Positions 1-9,137 of a stretch of DNA of 64,000 nt are shown piece after piece; the first letter of the stretch is position 1; every line of letters starts with the position of its first letter. Made by a program: the position numbers and the translations under genes. The notes under the pieces were generated by a model. It searched no databases and was not told the DNA's origin. It saw nothing but the letters and a program-made list of their open reading frames with translations. This DNA is from Streptomyces sp. LUP30 (lineage in GTDB: Bacteria > Actinomycetota > Actinomycetes > Streptomycetales > Streptomycetaceae), in contig NZ_MJAJ01000033.1 of the NCBI RefSeq assembly GCF_001746365.1, positions 26,008 to 90,007 of the forward strand. Reading direction: 5' to 3'.

Positions 1-207
1 GCACGCGAGCGCGTTGACGACGTACAGCGCGGGCTGGGTCCACCGGGTGCGGTTCAGCCGGCCGTCGGGGTCGTCCAGGCACAGCGCGCGCACGGACTCG
101 CCGAGGATGCGGTCGGCTGCCGCCACGTACTCGGGGAAGCGGTCGAAGAGCGCCTCCCCCATCCCGGCGCGCTGCGCCCCCTGTCCGGCGAAGAGCCAGG
201 CCTTCAC
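1..207 (-). CDS. Discrete (trans-acting) acyltransferase, N-terminal 69 residues only
   Basis: The visible N-terminus starts VKAWLFAGQGAQRAGMG and continues through a LNRTRWTQPALYVVNAL stretch, which is typical of stand-alone malonyl-CoA acyltransferases or acyl hydrolases of trans-AT polyketide synthases. The GQGAQ motif is the standard AT start; the GHSxG active-site serine would lie beyond the window edge. The GTG start at 207 overlaps the TGA of the upstream gene as GTGA, so the two are translationally coupled. Such an enzyme would load malonyl units onto the AT-less modules of this cluster or strip stalled acyl chains. The two roles (PedD-like or PedC-like) cannot be separated from 69 residues. 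It is a second AT besides the AT domain at 9138-11492. Confidence 0.85.
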   Translation of the reverse strand, partial: MKAWLFAGQGAQRAGMGEALFDRFPEYVAAADRILGESVRALCLDDPDGRLNRTRWTQPALYVVNALAC

Positions 208-1103
208 GCGCCCGGGTGGAGCTGGTGCGGCAGCAGCAGGATGTCCTCGATGGTGCCGGGCACGAAGGAGCGGCCCCAGTTGCCGCCGCCCTTGCCGCCG
301 GCGATGAACTGCCGCTCGGCGAGCGCCCCGAAGTCGGCGTCGGTGCGCTCGAGTTCGAGCAGTTCCTGGTAGGCGTCGAAGTCCTTGAAGTGGACGAGCC
401 AGTGCAGCCGGTCCATCACGCCGAACGTCTCCTCGTAGAGGTAGGAGGTGGCGCGCCCGGGCAGCTTGCGGTTGACCTCGTTCTGCCAGGCGAAGGCGTA
501 CAGCCGGGCCTCCTTGCGGAACTCGTGCGAGGCCTGGCCGGTGCGGTGCAGGGTGAGGAGCGCGTTCGCGGAGTGCAGCAGTTCGGCGTCGGACTGCCTG
601 GTCTGCAACCGGGCCGGGTCGACCCAGAGATCGCCGCTGTCGTGCTCGTCCTCCTCGTGCACGAGCCCGTGCTGCGGGACGAGGATGCGTTCGCGCACGG
701 AGCCCTCGACGACGGCACGGCCCCACACACCGGCGCTCGCGTCCTCGACCGTGCGGTCGCTCTCCAGCAGGTCGATCATCTTCTCGTCGTGGTCGACCAT
801 GTGCAGGCTGATGGCGTAGTCGTTCGGGGTCTTCCAGTGGATCAGCCAGTGCACCCGGTCCTGCTTGCCGAACGCCTCCTCGTAGAAGTAGAAGGAGGCG
901 CCGTTGAGGTCGGACTGGTTCATGTAGGCGATCACGTCGGCGAAGAGCTTGCGGCCCTCGACCCGGTGCTCGTACTTCAGCTGGGCGCTGCGGGCGATGG
1001 TGAAGCCCGAGTTGCCGGAGTGCAGCAGCTTGTCGGCGGGCACGGGGCTCTGGGCCGACGCCGGGCTGAGACCGGCCGCGCTCCGGGCTGTCCGCTGTTC
1101 CAT
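204..1103 (-). CDS. Internally duplicated NIPSNAP-like protein (possibly DUF6039), cluster-associated
   Basis: This is a 299-aa protein with no signal peptide or membrane segment. It contains two copies of one domain: SFYFYEEAFGKQDRVHWLIH in the first half and TSYLYEETFGVMDRLHWLVH in the second, each followed by a D-Y helix and ending in WGR plus a hydrophobic strand (VWGRAVVEG and NWGRSFVPG). The pattern suggests a ferredoxin-like or dimeric alpha-beta-barrel fold made pseudo-dimeric by duplication. From memory it resembles DUF6039 proteins of antibiotic clusters, but no function is established. It is coupled by a GTGA overlap to the discrete AT and has its own promoter box (1195-1213), so it belongs to the biosynthetic regulon. 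A role as cyclase, oxygenase or resistance protein is possible but is inference only. The ATG at 1103 is preceded by GGAAGGA. Confidence 0.8.
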   Translation of the reverse strand: MEQRTARSAAGLSPASAQSPVPADKLLHSGNSGFTIARSAQLKYEHRVEGRKLFADVIAYMNQSDLNGASFYFYEEAFGKQDRVHWLIHWKTPNDYAISLHMVDHDEKMIDLLESDRTVEDASAGVWGRAVVEGSVRERILVPQHGLVHEEDEHDSGDLWVDPARLQTRQSDAELLHSANALLTLHRTGQASHEFRKEARLYAFAWQNEVNRKLPGRATSYLYEETFGVMDRLHWLVHFKDFDAYQELLELERTDADFGALAERQFIAGGKGGGNWGRSFVPGTIEDILLLPHQLHPGA

Positions 1104-1132
1104 GGAATGGCCGTCCTTCCGATGCGCAGAAT

Positions 1133-1174
1133 GCGTGGCTCGTGCCGGGCCTGGAAGGCCGGCGCGAGCCACGC
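1133..1174 (-). terminator. Long hairpin between MFS gene and duplicated-domain gene
   Basis: The arms 1133-1142 and 1165-1174 are perfect 10-bp complements (GCGTGGCTCG with CGAGCCACGC), and pairing continues inward for about six more base pairs with one wobble and one mismatch. The hairpin lies downstream of the exporter stop at 1242. The proposed -10 of the next promoter (1171-1176) overlaps its outer arm, so only read-through RNA from the exporter would carry the full hairpin. It therefore fits a terminator better than an attenuator. Confidence 0.6.
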
Positions 1175-1213
1175 TAGGCGGACCGGGGTGCGGGGGCTGC
1201 ACAACTTTGAGCA
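1171..1213 (-). promoter_or_regulatory. Cluster box 1 plus -10 element
   Basis: The minus strand carries TGCTCAAAGTTGTGCAGCC (1213-1195), whose first 16 bases form an imperfect palindrome (TGCTCAA-AG-TTGTGCA). After 18 bases it is followed by TAGCGT (1176-1171), a plausible -10. There is no good -35 hexamer, as expected for an activator-dependent promoter. It drives the duplicated-domain gene and the AT. The same arrangement recurs at 22768-22811, and more loosely at 13646-13660. Confidence 0.6.
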
Positions 1214-1241
1214 GGCGGGAGGCGGTCCCGCCGGCCCGGGG

Positions 1242-2801
1242 TCAGCCGGCCGCGGGCGCCTCCTGCACCGGCTGCTCGGCGGCCGGCTCGGCCTTGCGGG
1301 GCATCTCCTTGAGGAACAGGGACACCACGAGGGCGATGCCCACCAGCAGGACGCACACCAGGAACATGTCGCCCATGGCGTGCGCGTACCCGTCCAGGGC
1401 GTCCCCGCGCGCCGGTTCGGGCAGCCGGTGCAGGGCCGCGACGCCCTGGCCGGCGGCGCGTGCCGCGTCCTGGCCCACGTCGGTCAGCCGGTCGGTCACC
1501 CGGCTGGTGAGGACGGTGCCGAGGACCGCGACCCCGACCGCGGACCCCATTCGCTGGAAGAAGTTCGCGGCGCTGGTGGCCGCGCCGACGTCCTGCGGGG
1601 GCACGGAGTTCTGCACGGCGGTGATGACGGGCTGCATCACCAGGCCGACGCCGGCGCCGAACAGGAAGGCGTACAGGCCGATCTGCCAGTAGGGGGTGTC
1701 GGCGGTGAGCCGGGACAGCAGCAGCATGGTGACGACCAGCAGCGCGGACCCGGAGACGGGGAACACCTTGTAGCGGCCGTTCTTGCTGATCAGCTGACCG
1801 GAGGCGATCGAGGTGACGGTCAGGCCGAACATCGCGGGGAGCATGGCGAGTCCGGAACGGGTCGAGGACATGCCCATCACGGTCTGGAAGTACAGCGGCA
1901 GGAACACGATGCCGGCGAACATGGCGGCGCCGGAGAGCAGTCCGAACAGGGCGCCGACGCCGAAGACCGGGTTGCGGAACAGGTTCATGGGGATGACCGG
2001 TTCGGCCGCCCGGGTCTCGGCCCACACGAACAGGACACCGAGGGCGACGGCGCCCGCGACCAGCAGCAGCGAACCGGGTGCGGCCCAACCGTAGGCGTCC
2101 CCGGCCCAGTTGAGGTACAGCAGGGCGCACACGACGGCGCCGGCCACCAGGGCGGCGCCGGCGAAGTCGATGGTGTGCCGGCGCTGAGGGCTGCGGATGC
2201 GCAGGCCGACGGCGGTCGCCACGAGGGCCAGCGCTCCGACCGGCACGTTGATCAGGAAGATCCAGCGCCAGCCCGGACCGTCGGTGAACCAGCCGCCGAC
2301 CAGCGGGCCGACCACGCTGGACAGTCCGAACACGGCCCCGAACATGCCTTGGTAGCGGCCCCTGCGCTCCGGTGGCACCACGTCGGCGATCACCGCGAGC
2401 GCCAGCACGAACAGTCCGCCCGCGCCGAGCCCCTGGATGCCGCGGAAGACGATGAGCTGCCAGATGCTCTGCGCGACGCCGCACAGCACGGATCCCACGA
2501 CGAAGACGCCGATGGCGCACTGCACCACGGTCCGCCGGCCGTAGAGGTCGGACACCTTGCCCCAGAGCGGTGTGACCGCCATGGAGGTGACCAGGTAGAT
2601 CGTCACCACCCAGGGCAGGCGTTCCAGGCCGCCCAGTTCGCCGACGATGCTCGGCAGGGCGACGCTGACGACGGTCTGGTCCAGCGCCGACAGCAGCATT
2701 CCCGCCATCACACCGACGATGGCCAGCGCGGCCTGACGAGGGGTGGGCAGGGCCGGTGCCGCGTCCGCGGGCCGGGAGGCCGCCTCTGCGGAGTTGTCCA
2801 T
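1242..2801 (-). CDS. DHA2-family (14-TM) MFS exporter
   Basis: This 519-aa multidrug exporter of the EmrB/QacA type is expected to use proton motive force to export the product of the neighbouring assembly line, giving self-resistance. The first membrane segment ends in SALDQTVVSVALPSI, followed by the loop motif GKVSDLYGRR (motif A) and VFRGIQGLGAGG (motif B/C region). Hydrophobic segments are spread along the whole length in the DHA2 pattern. The ATG at 2801 has a GAAGGA site, and the gene begins 44 bp after the PKS stop, so it is probably the last gene of the HCS-ECH-AT-PKS operon before the hairpin at 1133-1174. The substrate cannot be read from sequence. Confidence 0.93.
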   Translation of the reverse strand: MDNSAEAASRPADAAPALPTPRQAALAIVGVMAGMLLSALDQTVVSVALPSIVGELGGLERLPWVVTIYLVTSMAVTPLWGKVSDLYGRRTVVQCAIGVFVVGSVLCGVAQSIWQLIVFRGIQGLGAGGLFVLALAVIADVVPPERRGRYQGMFGAVFGLSSVVGPLVGGWFTDGPGWRWIFLINVPVGALALVATAVGLRIRSPQRRHTIDFAGAALVAGAVVCALLYLNWAGDAYGWAAPGSLLLVAGAVALGVLFVWAETRAAEPVIPMNLFRNPVFGVGALFGLLSGAAMFAGIVFLPLYFQTVMGMSSTRSGLAMLPAMFGLTVTSIASGQLISKNGRYKVFPVSGSALLVVTMLLLSRLTADTPYWQIGLYAFLFGAGVGLVMQPVITAVQNSVPPQDVGAATSAANFFQRMGSAVGVAVLGTVLTSRVTDRLTDVGQDAARAAGQGVAALHRLPEPARGDALDGYAHAMGDMFLVCVLLVGIALVVSLFLKEMPRKAEPAAEQPVQEAPAAG

Positions 2802-2845
2802 GACGGGTGTTTCCTTCCGTGGGGTGACGGGCGGCGGGCCAGGTG

Positions 2846-5800
2846 CTAGGGCACCCGCTCCGCCGGGCTGGACGGGGGAATGCCGCCTGTCACCCGGCGG
2901 GTGACGAAGCGCAGATCGAGGATGGCCGCGCGGGCGGGGGCCGGCCGGGGCTCCGCCTGTGGCCGGGGGGCCGGGGCGGCGCCGCCGTCCGGCTTTCGCT
3001 CCAGCCACAGCCGCCGTCGCCGGTAGGCGGGCGCGGGCAGGGGCTCGCGGACCGGAACTCCGGCCGGCCGCTCGGCGGGGTCGAGGGCGGAGGCGACCAG
3101 GTGGGCGTTGGTGCCGCCGAGCCCGAAGGAGCTGAGTCCGGCCACCCGCCGCCCGGGCGGCGCCGTCCACGGCTCGGCCTCGGTCACGGGCCGGAACGGC
3201 GAGTGGGCGAAGTCGAAGCGCGGGTTGGGCGTCTCGCAGAACAGGGTGGGCGGAACCACCGCATGCTCCAGGCTCAGCGCGACCTTGACCAGGCCCGCCA
3301 CACCGGCCGCGCTCAGCAGATGGCCGACGTTGGCCTTGAGGCTGCCGATGGCGCAACGGCCGTACGGCTCCTCGGCGCCGGCGAACGCGTCGGTGAGGGC
3401 CTTGAGTTCCATGGGGTCGCCGATCCTGGTGGCGGTCCCGTGCGCTTCCACGAGCCCGATCTCCTCGGCCCTGCGGCCGGCCGCGGCCAGTGCCTTGCGG
3501 ACGACGTCGGTCTGGGCGGCCGGGTTCGGCGTGGTGGTTCCCATGGTGTGGCCGTCGTTGTTGACGGCGACCGCCTCGATCACCGCGTGGACGCGGTCGC
3601 CGTCGCGCAGGGCGGCGGCCAGCGGTTTCAGCAGGACGGCGCCGCAGGCCTCCCCCGGCACGATCCCGTCCGCGCGCTCGTCGAACGGCCGGCAGCGCCC
3701 GGTGGGCGACAGCACCCGCGCGGCGCTGAACTCCAGGTAGGGCCGCTCGTCCAGCAGGATCTCCACGCCGCCGGCCAGGGCCAGTTCCGCCTCGCCGGAC
3801 AGCACGCTGCGGCACGCCAGCTGCACGCTCACCAGGGAGGACGAACAGGCGCTGTCCACCACCAGGCCGGGGCCCCGGAAATCGAAGCGGTGGGCCACCT
3901 GGGCCGCGAGGAAGTTCTGGTCGGACTGGAGCACGTCCGGGCGCAGGGGCGCGCGCAGCGGGTAGGAGGAGATCCGTCCGCCGACGAAGACGCCCACGTC
4001 CCGGCCGCGCAGTTCCTCGCCCCGGTAGCCGGCGTCGGCCAGACAGTCCCGGGTGGCCTCCAGGAACAGCCTGATCCCCGGGTCCAGCACGGTCGCCTCG
4101 TCGTCGGTGAGCTGGAACGGCTCGGGGTCGAACAGGTCCAGGCCGTCCAGGAATCCGCCCCATTTCCCGGTGCTGCGGCCCAGTTCGTGGTCGGGGCGGT
4201 AGTAGGCCTCGGTGTCCCAGCGTTCGCCCGGCACCTCGGTGACGGAACAGCGGCCTTCGAGCAGGTTGCGCCAGAAGGCGGCGACGTCCGGGGCTCCGGG
4301 GAAACGTCCGGCCATGCCGATGACGGCGACCTTGCCGTCGGTCCCGCGGTCGGCCGAGGACACGGTGGCGGGCGATGCCGGCGGCGCGGGCACGGCCGGC
4401 GGCGCGGACTGCGGTCCGGGCGGCGCGGTCGCCGGCTCCCGTGTCCTGGCGACCGGTTCGGCGTGCGGCGCGAGGCCCGCAGAGGTGAGATGGTCGTGGA
4501 GCTGCTCCACCGAGGGGTGCTCCAGGAGCAGCGACGGGGGAAGGCGCTTGCCGACGGCCTCCTCGACGCGCTCCAGCAGTTCGCCGAGCATCACGGACTC
4601 CACGCCGAGATCGGTGAAGTCTGCCGTGATGTCGAGATCCGTCTCCGGGGTGCCCAGCACCGCGCAGACCAGCGGGACCAGCCATCCGGGACCGCTGTCG
4701 GTGGGCGGGGCCTCCCGTGCCGGGCCCGCGTCCGCCGCCTCCGCTTCTGCCTCTGCCTCTGCCTCTGCCTCTGCCTCTGCCTCTGCCTGCGGTGTCCCGC
4801 TCGTCCGGGTGGCCAGCAACGTCTCCGTGTCCAGGCCGGAGTCCAGGGGGACGGCCGGCAGGACCGTGCCGCCCCAGGGCATGGCGATCACCTGCTCCAG
4901 GATGCGCAGCCCCGTGGCGTCGTCGACGGTGTCCAGGCCGACCGGGGCGCAGACGTTGTCCTTGCCGCGTGCCGCTCCGCTCTGCGTCCACATCGGCCAG
5001 GCCACGGAACGGAAATGGCCGCCGCCGCCGCGTACCCGGTGGGTCAGCAGCAGGTCCATCGCCGCGTTGGCCGCCGCGTAGTCGGTGACGCCGACGGCCA
5101 GGCGCGGGATCAGGGCGCAGGCCGAGGAGAACGCCACGAAGAAGTCGAGCCGGTCGCCCTCGCACAGGGCGGCCAGTGTCTCCATCCCCTCGGGCTTGGG
5201 CGCGAAGGTGGCGCGGACGGTGGCGGTGTCCTTGCCGACGAAGGCGGGCCGGCCGTCGCCGAGACCGCCCGCGCAGTGCACCACGCCCGCGAGGGGCCCG
5301 AGTTCGGACCTCACCCGCTCCAGGAAGGCGCCGAGGGCGGCCCTGTCGGTGAGCGGTCCGGTGTGGACCAGGACGCGCGCGCCGAGCTGTTCCAGCCGCC
5401 GTACCCCGGCGACGGCCTCCGCCTCGGCGGCGCCGAGCGCCCCGGCGGTGTCCCACTGGTCGCGGGACGGCAGCGGCCGGGCTCCGAGCACCGCGATCGC
5501 CCTCGCCCCCCGCTGGACGAGGTGCGCGGCGATCCGCGCGCCGATGCCCCGGGTGCCGCCGGTGACGACGTAGGCGCGGCCGGGGTCCGGGGCGAGCGGG
5601 GTGTGCCGGGCCAGGGTGGGGCGCAGGACGGGTTCGTAGCGCAGTCCGTGCCGGTGACAGATCTCGGCCCGGTCGCCCGGCCGGTGCCACTCGCCCCACA
5701 GCGAGGCGGCCAGCCGTTCCGGGGCGGCGGTGGGCAGGTCGGTGTCGAGGACGGTGGTGTCCAGTCGCCGGTACTCGGCGCCGAGGCAGCGCAGGAACCC

Positions 5801-8800
5801 CGCCATGCGGGCGCCGGACGCGCAGGGATCGGGTCCGTCGAGGTCCTGAAGGCCGCGTACCGCCTGGATGCCGCGCAGCCGGGCGCCGGGCCGGGCGCCG
5901 AGGAGCCGGCGGATCATCAGCAGGCGGGCGGTCCACGGGCCGGGGTCGTCGGGGTCGGGCCGGTCGAGGTCGGTGAGGTCGATCCAGCCCGCGATCACCG
6001 GGTGGCGGGCGAGCAGGTCGTCGGTGACGGCGTCGGCCCGGGCGTCGTCGCCGAACTCCCCCGCGTCGCCCGGGCGGTCGCCGTCGTGGACGAGGACCGG
6101 GACGAGGGCGCCGGGTCGCGCGGTGCGGGCGAGCGCGTCGGCCAGCGCCCGGGTCGCGGCGCCGTGCAGGCACACCACGACGCCCTCGGCGGGACCGTTC
6201 CCGGCGGTCGCCTCGCCGGTGGGCAGCCACTCGCGGCGCAGCAGCACGGCGTCGTCGCCGTCCTGTCGGGGGGCCGGTGTGGCACGGGCCGTCTCGGGGT
6301 CCGGCGAGGTGACGGCCCCGCCGGCGTCGTCCTCCTCCCGGATCCAGCACCGCATCCCGGCGAAGGGGTAGGCCGGCAGGGTGGTGATGCGCGGCGCGGC
6401 CCCGGTGTGCAGCCGGGCCCAGTCGACGGGTCCGCCGGTCACCCAGTGCCGGGCGAGCGCGGCGAGGTCGGGGTCCGGGCCGTCCGGCAGCAGACGCCCC
6501 TGGGGCCGGCCGCCGTGCGGCGCCCGACCCTGCACGAGTCCTTCGGCGCCCGTGTCCCGGCCTGCCGCGAACTCGGCCAGGCGGTCGGCGGCCTCCGCCG
6601 CGTCGGCGGCGAGGAGCGCCAGCCGCGTGCGCAGCGGCTCGCGGCCGATCTGGAGGGTCCAGGCGATGTCGGCGAGCGGTGCCGGCTCCGGGCGGCGCAG
6701 CCAGGCGGCGAGGCGGGAAGCGGTGTCCTTCAGGCGCTCTTCGTCGTGTGCGGAGAGCACGAGCAGCCGGGGCGCCGGGGCACTGTCCGTGCCGGGCTGC
6801 GCGGGGAACTCCTCCAGCACGACGTGGGCGATGGTTCCGCCGGCGCCGAAGGAGCTGATGCCGGCGCGGCGGGGGCGCGGTGCGCCGTCCGGGCCGGTCG
6901 GGCGCGGCCAGGGGGCGGCGGTGTCCTGGGCGCGGAAGGGCACGGCGTCCCAGTCGATGTTCGGGTTGAGCCGGTCCACGTGCAGGGTCGGGGCCAGCGT
7001 GCCGTGTTCCAGTTGGAGCAGGCTCTTGGTGAGCGCGGCGATGCCGGCCGCGGCCTCGGCGTGCCCGATGACGGACTTCACCGAGCCGATGGGCAGCGAG
7101 CCCGGCGGACGGTCGTCGCCGCCGAAGACGCGGGTGAGACCGTCGATCTCGACCGGGTCGCCCAGGGCGGTGCCGGCGCCGTGGGCCTCCACGTAGTCGA
7201 TGTCGGCGGGTCGCAGTCCCGCGTCGGCGAGGGCCTCCCGGACGACCTCGCTCTGCGCGACGGGGGACGGCACGATGTAGCCGTTGGTGCGTCCCGCGTG
7301 CACCACGGCGGTGCCCCGGATCACCGCGCGCACCCGGTCGCCGTCGGCCAGGGCCCGGGCCAGTGGCTTCAGCACCAGCACGCCGACCGCCTCGGCCGGC
7401 ACGAACCCATCGCCGCCCGCGCCGAAGCTGCGGCAGCGCCGGGAGCTGGAGGTCAGGGACATGAGCCGCTGCTGGACGAACTTGTTCGGGTGCAGGGAGA
7501 GGTTGACGGCCCCGGCGAGCGCGATCTCGCAGTCCCCGGCGCGCAGTGCGCGCACGGCCAGGTGCAGGGCGGCCAGCGAGGAGGAGCACATGGTGTCGAC
7601 GGCGAGGCTGGGGCCGTGCAGGTCGAGGACGTAGGAGACGCGGTTGGCGATGTTGCCGAGCGCGCCGCCGCTGTAGGCGGGGCGCCCGCGCAGGGTCTCC
7701 TCCACGCCGAAGAACGCGTAGTCGGCGTACATGGCGCCCGCGTAGACGCCGACCCGCGACCGGTGCTGTTCGCGCAGTCGTCGCCGGGGATAGGCGGCGT
7801 TCTCCAGGGCGGCCCAGGCCGTCTCCAGGAAGAGGCGCTCGTGCGGGTCCATGAGGGCGGCGTCGCGGGGGGTGATGCCGAACAGCAGCGGGTCGAAGCG
7901 GTCGACGCCGTCGAGGAAGCCGCCGGTCATGTCCTCGACGGGCCAGCCGGGCCGGTGCCGGTGGGCGGGCAGGCCGGTGACGCAGTCGTGCCCGTGTCTC
8001 AGGTTGGCCCAGAACGTCTCCAGGTCCGGGGCCTGCGGGTAGCGGCCCGCGACGCCGACGACGGCTATCGCGCCGTCGCTCTCCGCGGCCGGGGCGGGGG
8101 CGGGGGTCGGGGCCGGGGCCGGGGTGGGAGCGAGGGCCGATCGGGGGGCGGGGTCCGTCCGTCCGGGGTCCGGCGTGCGGCGCGGGGCGGCCCCGTAGCG
8201 GCGCACGGCGTCCTCGGCGACGTGGGCCATGTCGGCGTGTTCGAAGAACAGGGTCCGGACGCCGACCCCCCAGTCCTCCGCCAGCAGCCGGTTGAGCTCG
8301 CCGATCTGCAGGGAGGTGAGCCCGTACTCCACGAAGGGCGTGTGGGCGTCGAGTTCGCTCCGGGGGATCCCGGACACCTCGGCGTACCGGTCCAGGAGGG
8401 CGGTCTCCAGGTCGGTCGCGCGCGGGTCCGCCCGGGCGTCCGGCGCGGTGTCGGCCGCCGACGCCGAAGGGGGCGGCGGCACGGGCGCGTCGGCGGTGGT
8501 GAAGGGGTACACCGGCAGGGCGACGCGGGCGCGAGGCGTGTGCCAGTAGGTCTCCCAGGGCAGGTCGGCGCCCTGGGCCCACAGCCGGGCCGCCTCGGCG
8601 GCGGTGCCCGGCGGCCCGGAGGGCGCCCGGCCGGTGCGCCCGCTGTGGACGGCCGGGTCGGGACGGCCGGCGAGGAAGGCCTCGAGCGCGGCGACGACCC
8701 CGGCGAGATCGGGGTGTACGACCGCCAGCCGATGCCGCATGGGCACCCTGCCGGTCTGGGTCGTCCAGGCGACGTCGGCGGCGGCGGGCGCCCGTTCCTG

Positions 8801-9001
8801 GCGCAGCAGCCGGGCGAGCCGGGCGCACAGCTCGTGGGCGGCGCGGACGAGCCGGTCCGGGTCGCCCGCCGACACGAGGACGACGCACGGGTCGACGGGG
8901 GCCGTCCCGGTGCCGCCGGGCGGTGCGTCCGGGGGCGCCGACGGGACGGGCGTACCGCCGTCGGGCCGGGTGTCGGTGTCGGTGCGCTCCATAGGGTTCA
9001 T
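2846..9001 (-). CDS. Trans-AT polyketide synthase: KS-linker, ACP, KS, KR, ACP, KS
   Basis: The protein has 2051 aa. The order is: post-KS flanking linker (about 40-168, ending LPVYPF), ACP (about 198-268, Ser230 in YGLTSL), KS (about 311-740, Cys472 in MCSSS, with EAHGAGT and VIGHAEA intact), linker, KR (GGTRGIG; FSS and DYAAAN catalytic region), an (EA)n spacer, ACP (DLGVESV), and a C-terminal KS with ACSSS, EAHGTAT and NVGHL. No AT domain is present, so malonyl is supplied in trans. The N-terminal linker belongs to a KS, and the upstream NRPS protein ends exactly at a KS, so that module is split across two proteins. The last KS likewise needs downstream domains outside the window. The central module makes a beta-hydroxy unit. 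No DH or MT is visible. The start at 9001 has a GGAG site about 11 bases upstream; an ATG at 8992 is the alternative. Confidence 0.93.
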   Translation of the reverse strand: MNPMERTDTDTRPDGGTPVPSAPPDAPPGGTGTAPVDPCVVLVSAGDPDRLVRAAHELCARLARLLRQERAPAAADVAWTTQTGRVPMRHRLAVVHPDLAGVVAALEAFLAGRPDPAVHSGRTGRAPSGPPGTAAEAARLWAQGADLPWETYWHTPRARVALPVYPFTTADAPVPPPPSASAADTAPDARADPRATDLETALLDRYAEVSGIPRSELDAHTPFVEYGLTSLQIGELNRLLAEDWGVGVRTLFFEHADMAHVAEDAVRRYGAAPRRTPDPGRTDPAPRSALAPTPAPAPTPAPAPAAESDGAIAVVGVAGRYPQAPDLETFWANLRHGHDCVTGLPAHRHRPGWPVEDMTGGFLDGVDRFDPLLFGITPRDAALMDPHERLFLETAWAALENAAYPRRRLREQHRSRVGVYAGAMYADYAFFGVEETLRGRPAYSGGALGNIANRVSYVLDLHGPSLAVDTMCSSSLAALHLAVRALRAGDCEIALAGAVNLSLHPNKFVQQRLMSLTSSSRRCRSFGAGGDGFVPAEAVGVLVLKPLARALADGDRVRAVIRGTAVVHAGRTNGYIVPSPVAQSEVVREALADAGLRPADIDYVEAHGAGTALGDPVEIDGLTRVFGGDDRPPGSLPIGSVKSVIGHAEAAAGIAALTKSLLQLEHGTLAPTLHVDRLNPNIDWDAVPFRAQDTAAPWPRPTGPDGAPRPRRAGISSFGAGGTIAHVVLEEFPAQPGTDSAPAPRLLVLSAHDEERLKDTASRLAAWLRRPEPAPLADIAWTLQIGREPLRTRLALLAADAAEAADRLAEFAAGRDTGAEGLVQGRAPHGGRPQGRLLPDGPDPDLAALARHWVTGGPVDWARLHTGAAPRITTLPAYPFAGMRCWIREEDDAGGAVTSPDPETARATPAPRQDGDDAVLLRREWLPTGEATAGNGPAEGVVVCLHGAATRALADALARTARPGALVPVLVHDGDRPGDAGEFGDDARADAVTDDLLARHPVIAGWIDLTDLDRPDPDDPGPWTARLLMIRRLLGARPGARLRGIQAVRGLQDLDGPDPCASGARMAGFLRCLGAEYRRLDTTVLDTDLPTAAPERLAASLWGEWHRPGDRAEICHRHGLRYEPVLRPTLARHTPLAPDPGRAYVVTGGTRGIGARIAAHLVQRGARAIAVLGARPLPSRDQWDTAGALGAAEAEAVAGVRRLEQLGARVLVHTGPLTDRAALGAFLERVRSELGPLAGVVHCAGGLGDGRPAFVGKDTATVRATFAPKPEGMETLAALCEGDRLDFFVAFSSACALIPRLAVGVTDYAAANAAMDLLLTHRVRGGGGHFRSVAWPMWTQSGAARGKDNVCAPVGLDTVDDATGLRILEQVIAMPWGGTVLPAVPLDSGLDTETLLATRTSGTPQAEAEAEAEAEAEAEAEAADAGPAREAPPTDSGPGWLVPLVCAVLGTPETDLDITADFTDLGVESVMLGELLERVEEAVGKRLPPSLLLEHPSVEQLHDHLTSAGLAPHAEPVARTREPATAPPGPQSAPPAVPAPPASPATVSSADRGTDGKVAVIGMAGRFPGAPDVAAFWRNLLEGRCSVTEVPGERWDTEAYYRPDHELGRSTGKWGGFLDGLDLFDPEPFQLTDDEATVLDPGIRLFLEATRDCLADAGYRGEELRGRDVGVFVGGRISSYPLRAPLRPDVLQSDQNFLAAQVAHRFDFRGPGLVVDSACSSSLVSVQLACRSVLSGEAELALAGGVEILLDERPYLEFSAARVLSPTGRCRPFDERADGIVPGEACGAVLLKPLAAALRDGDRVHAVIEAVAVNNDGHTMGTTTPNPAAQTDVVRKALAAAGRRAEEIGLVEAHGTATRIGDPMELKALTDAFAGAEEPYGRCAIGSLKANVGHLLSAAGVAGLVKVALSLEHAVVPPTLFCETPNPRFDFAHSPFRPVTEAEPWTAPPGRRVAGLSSFGLGGTNAHLVASALDPAERPAGVPVREPLPAPAYRRRRLWLERKPDGGAAPAPRPQAEPRPAPARAAILDLRFVTRRVTGGIPPSSPAERVP
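4746..4787. repeat. Hexanucleotide tandem repeat, seven perfect TCTGCC units
   Basis: Seven uninterrupted copies of TCTGCC lie inside the PKS gene and encode an alternating Glu-Ala run in the spacer between the KR and the second ACP. The unit is a multiple of three, so gain or loss of units changes only the linker length. Confidence 0.95.
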
Positions 9002-9137
9002 GCCGTCTCACTCCACGGGTGTCGACCTCGGCTCGGTCCGTGTCGGTCCGGGCACGCCGCGTGCCCGTGGGGTCCCGTGGGCGGGACGCCGTCGTCCGTC
9101 GCAGACCGTATCGGCGATTGCTTGCTGTGCCACTGGT

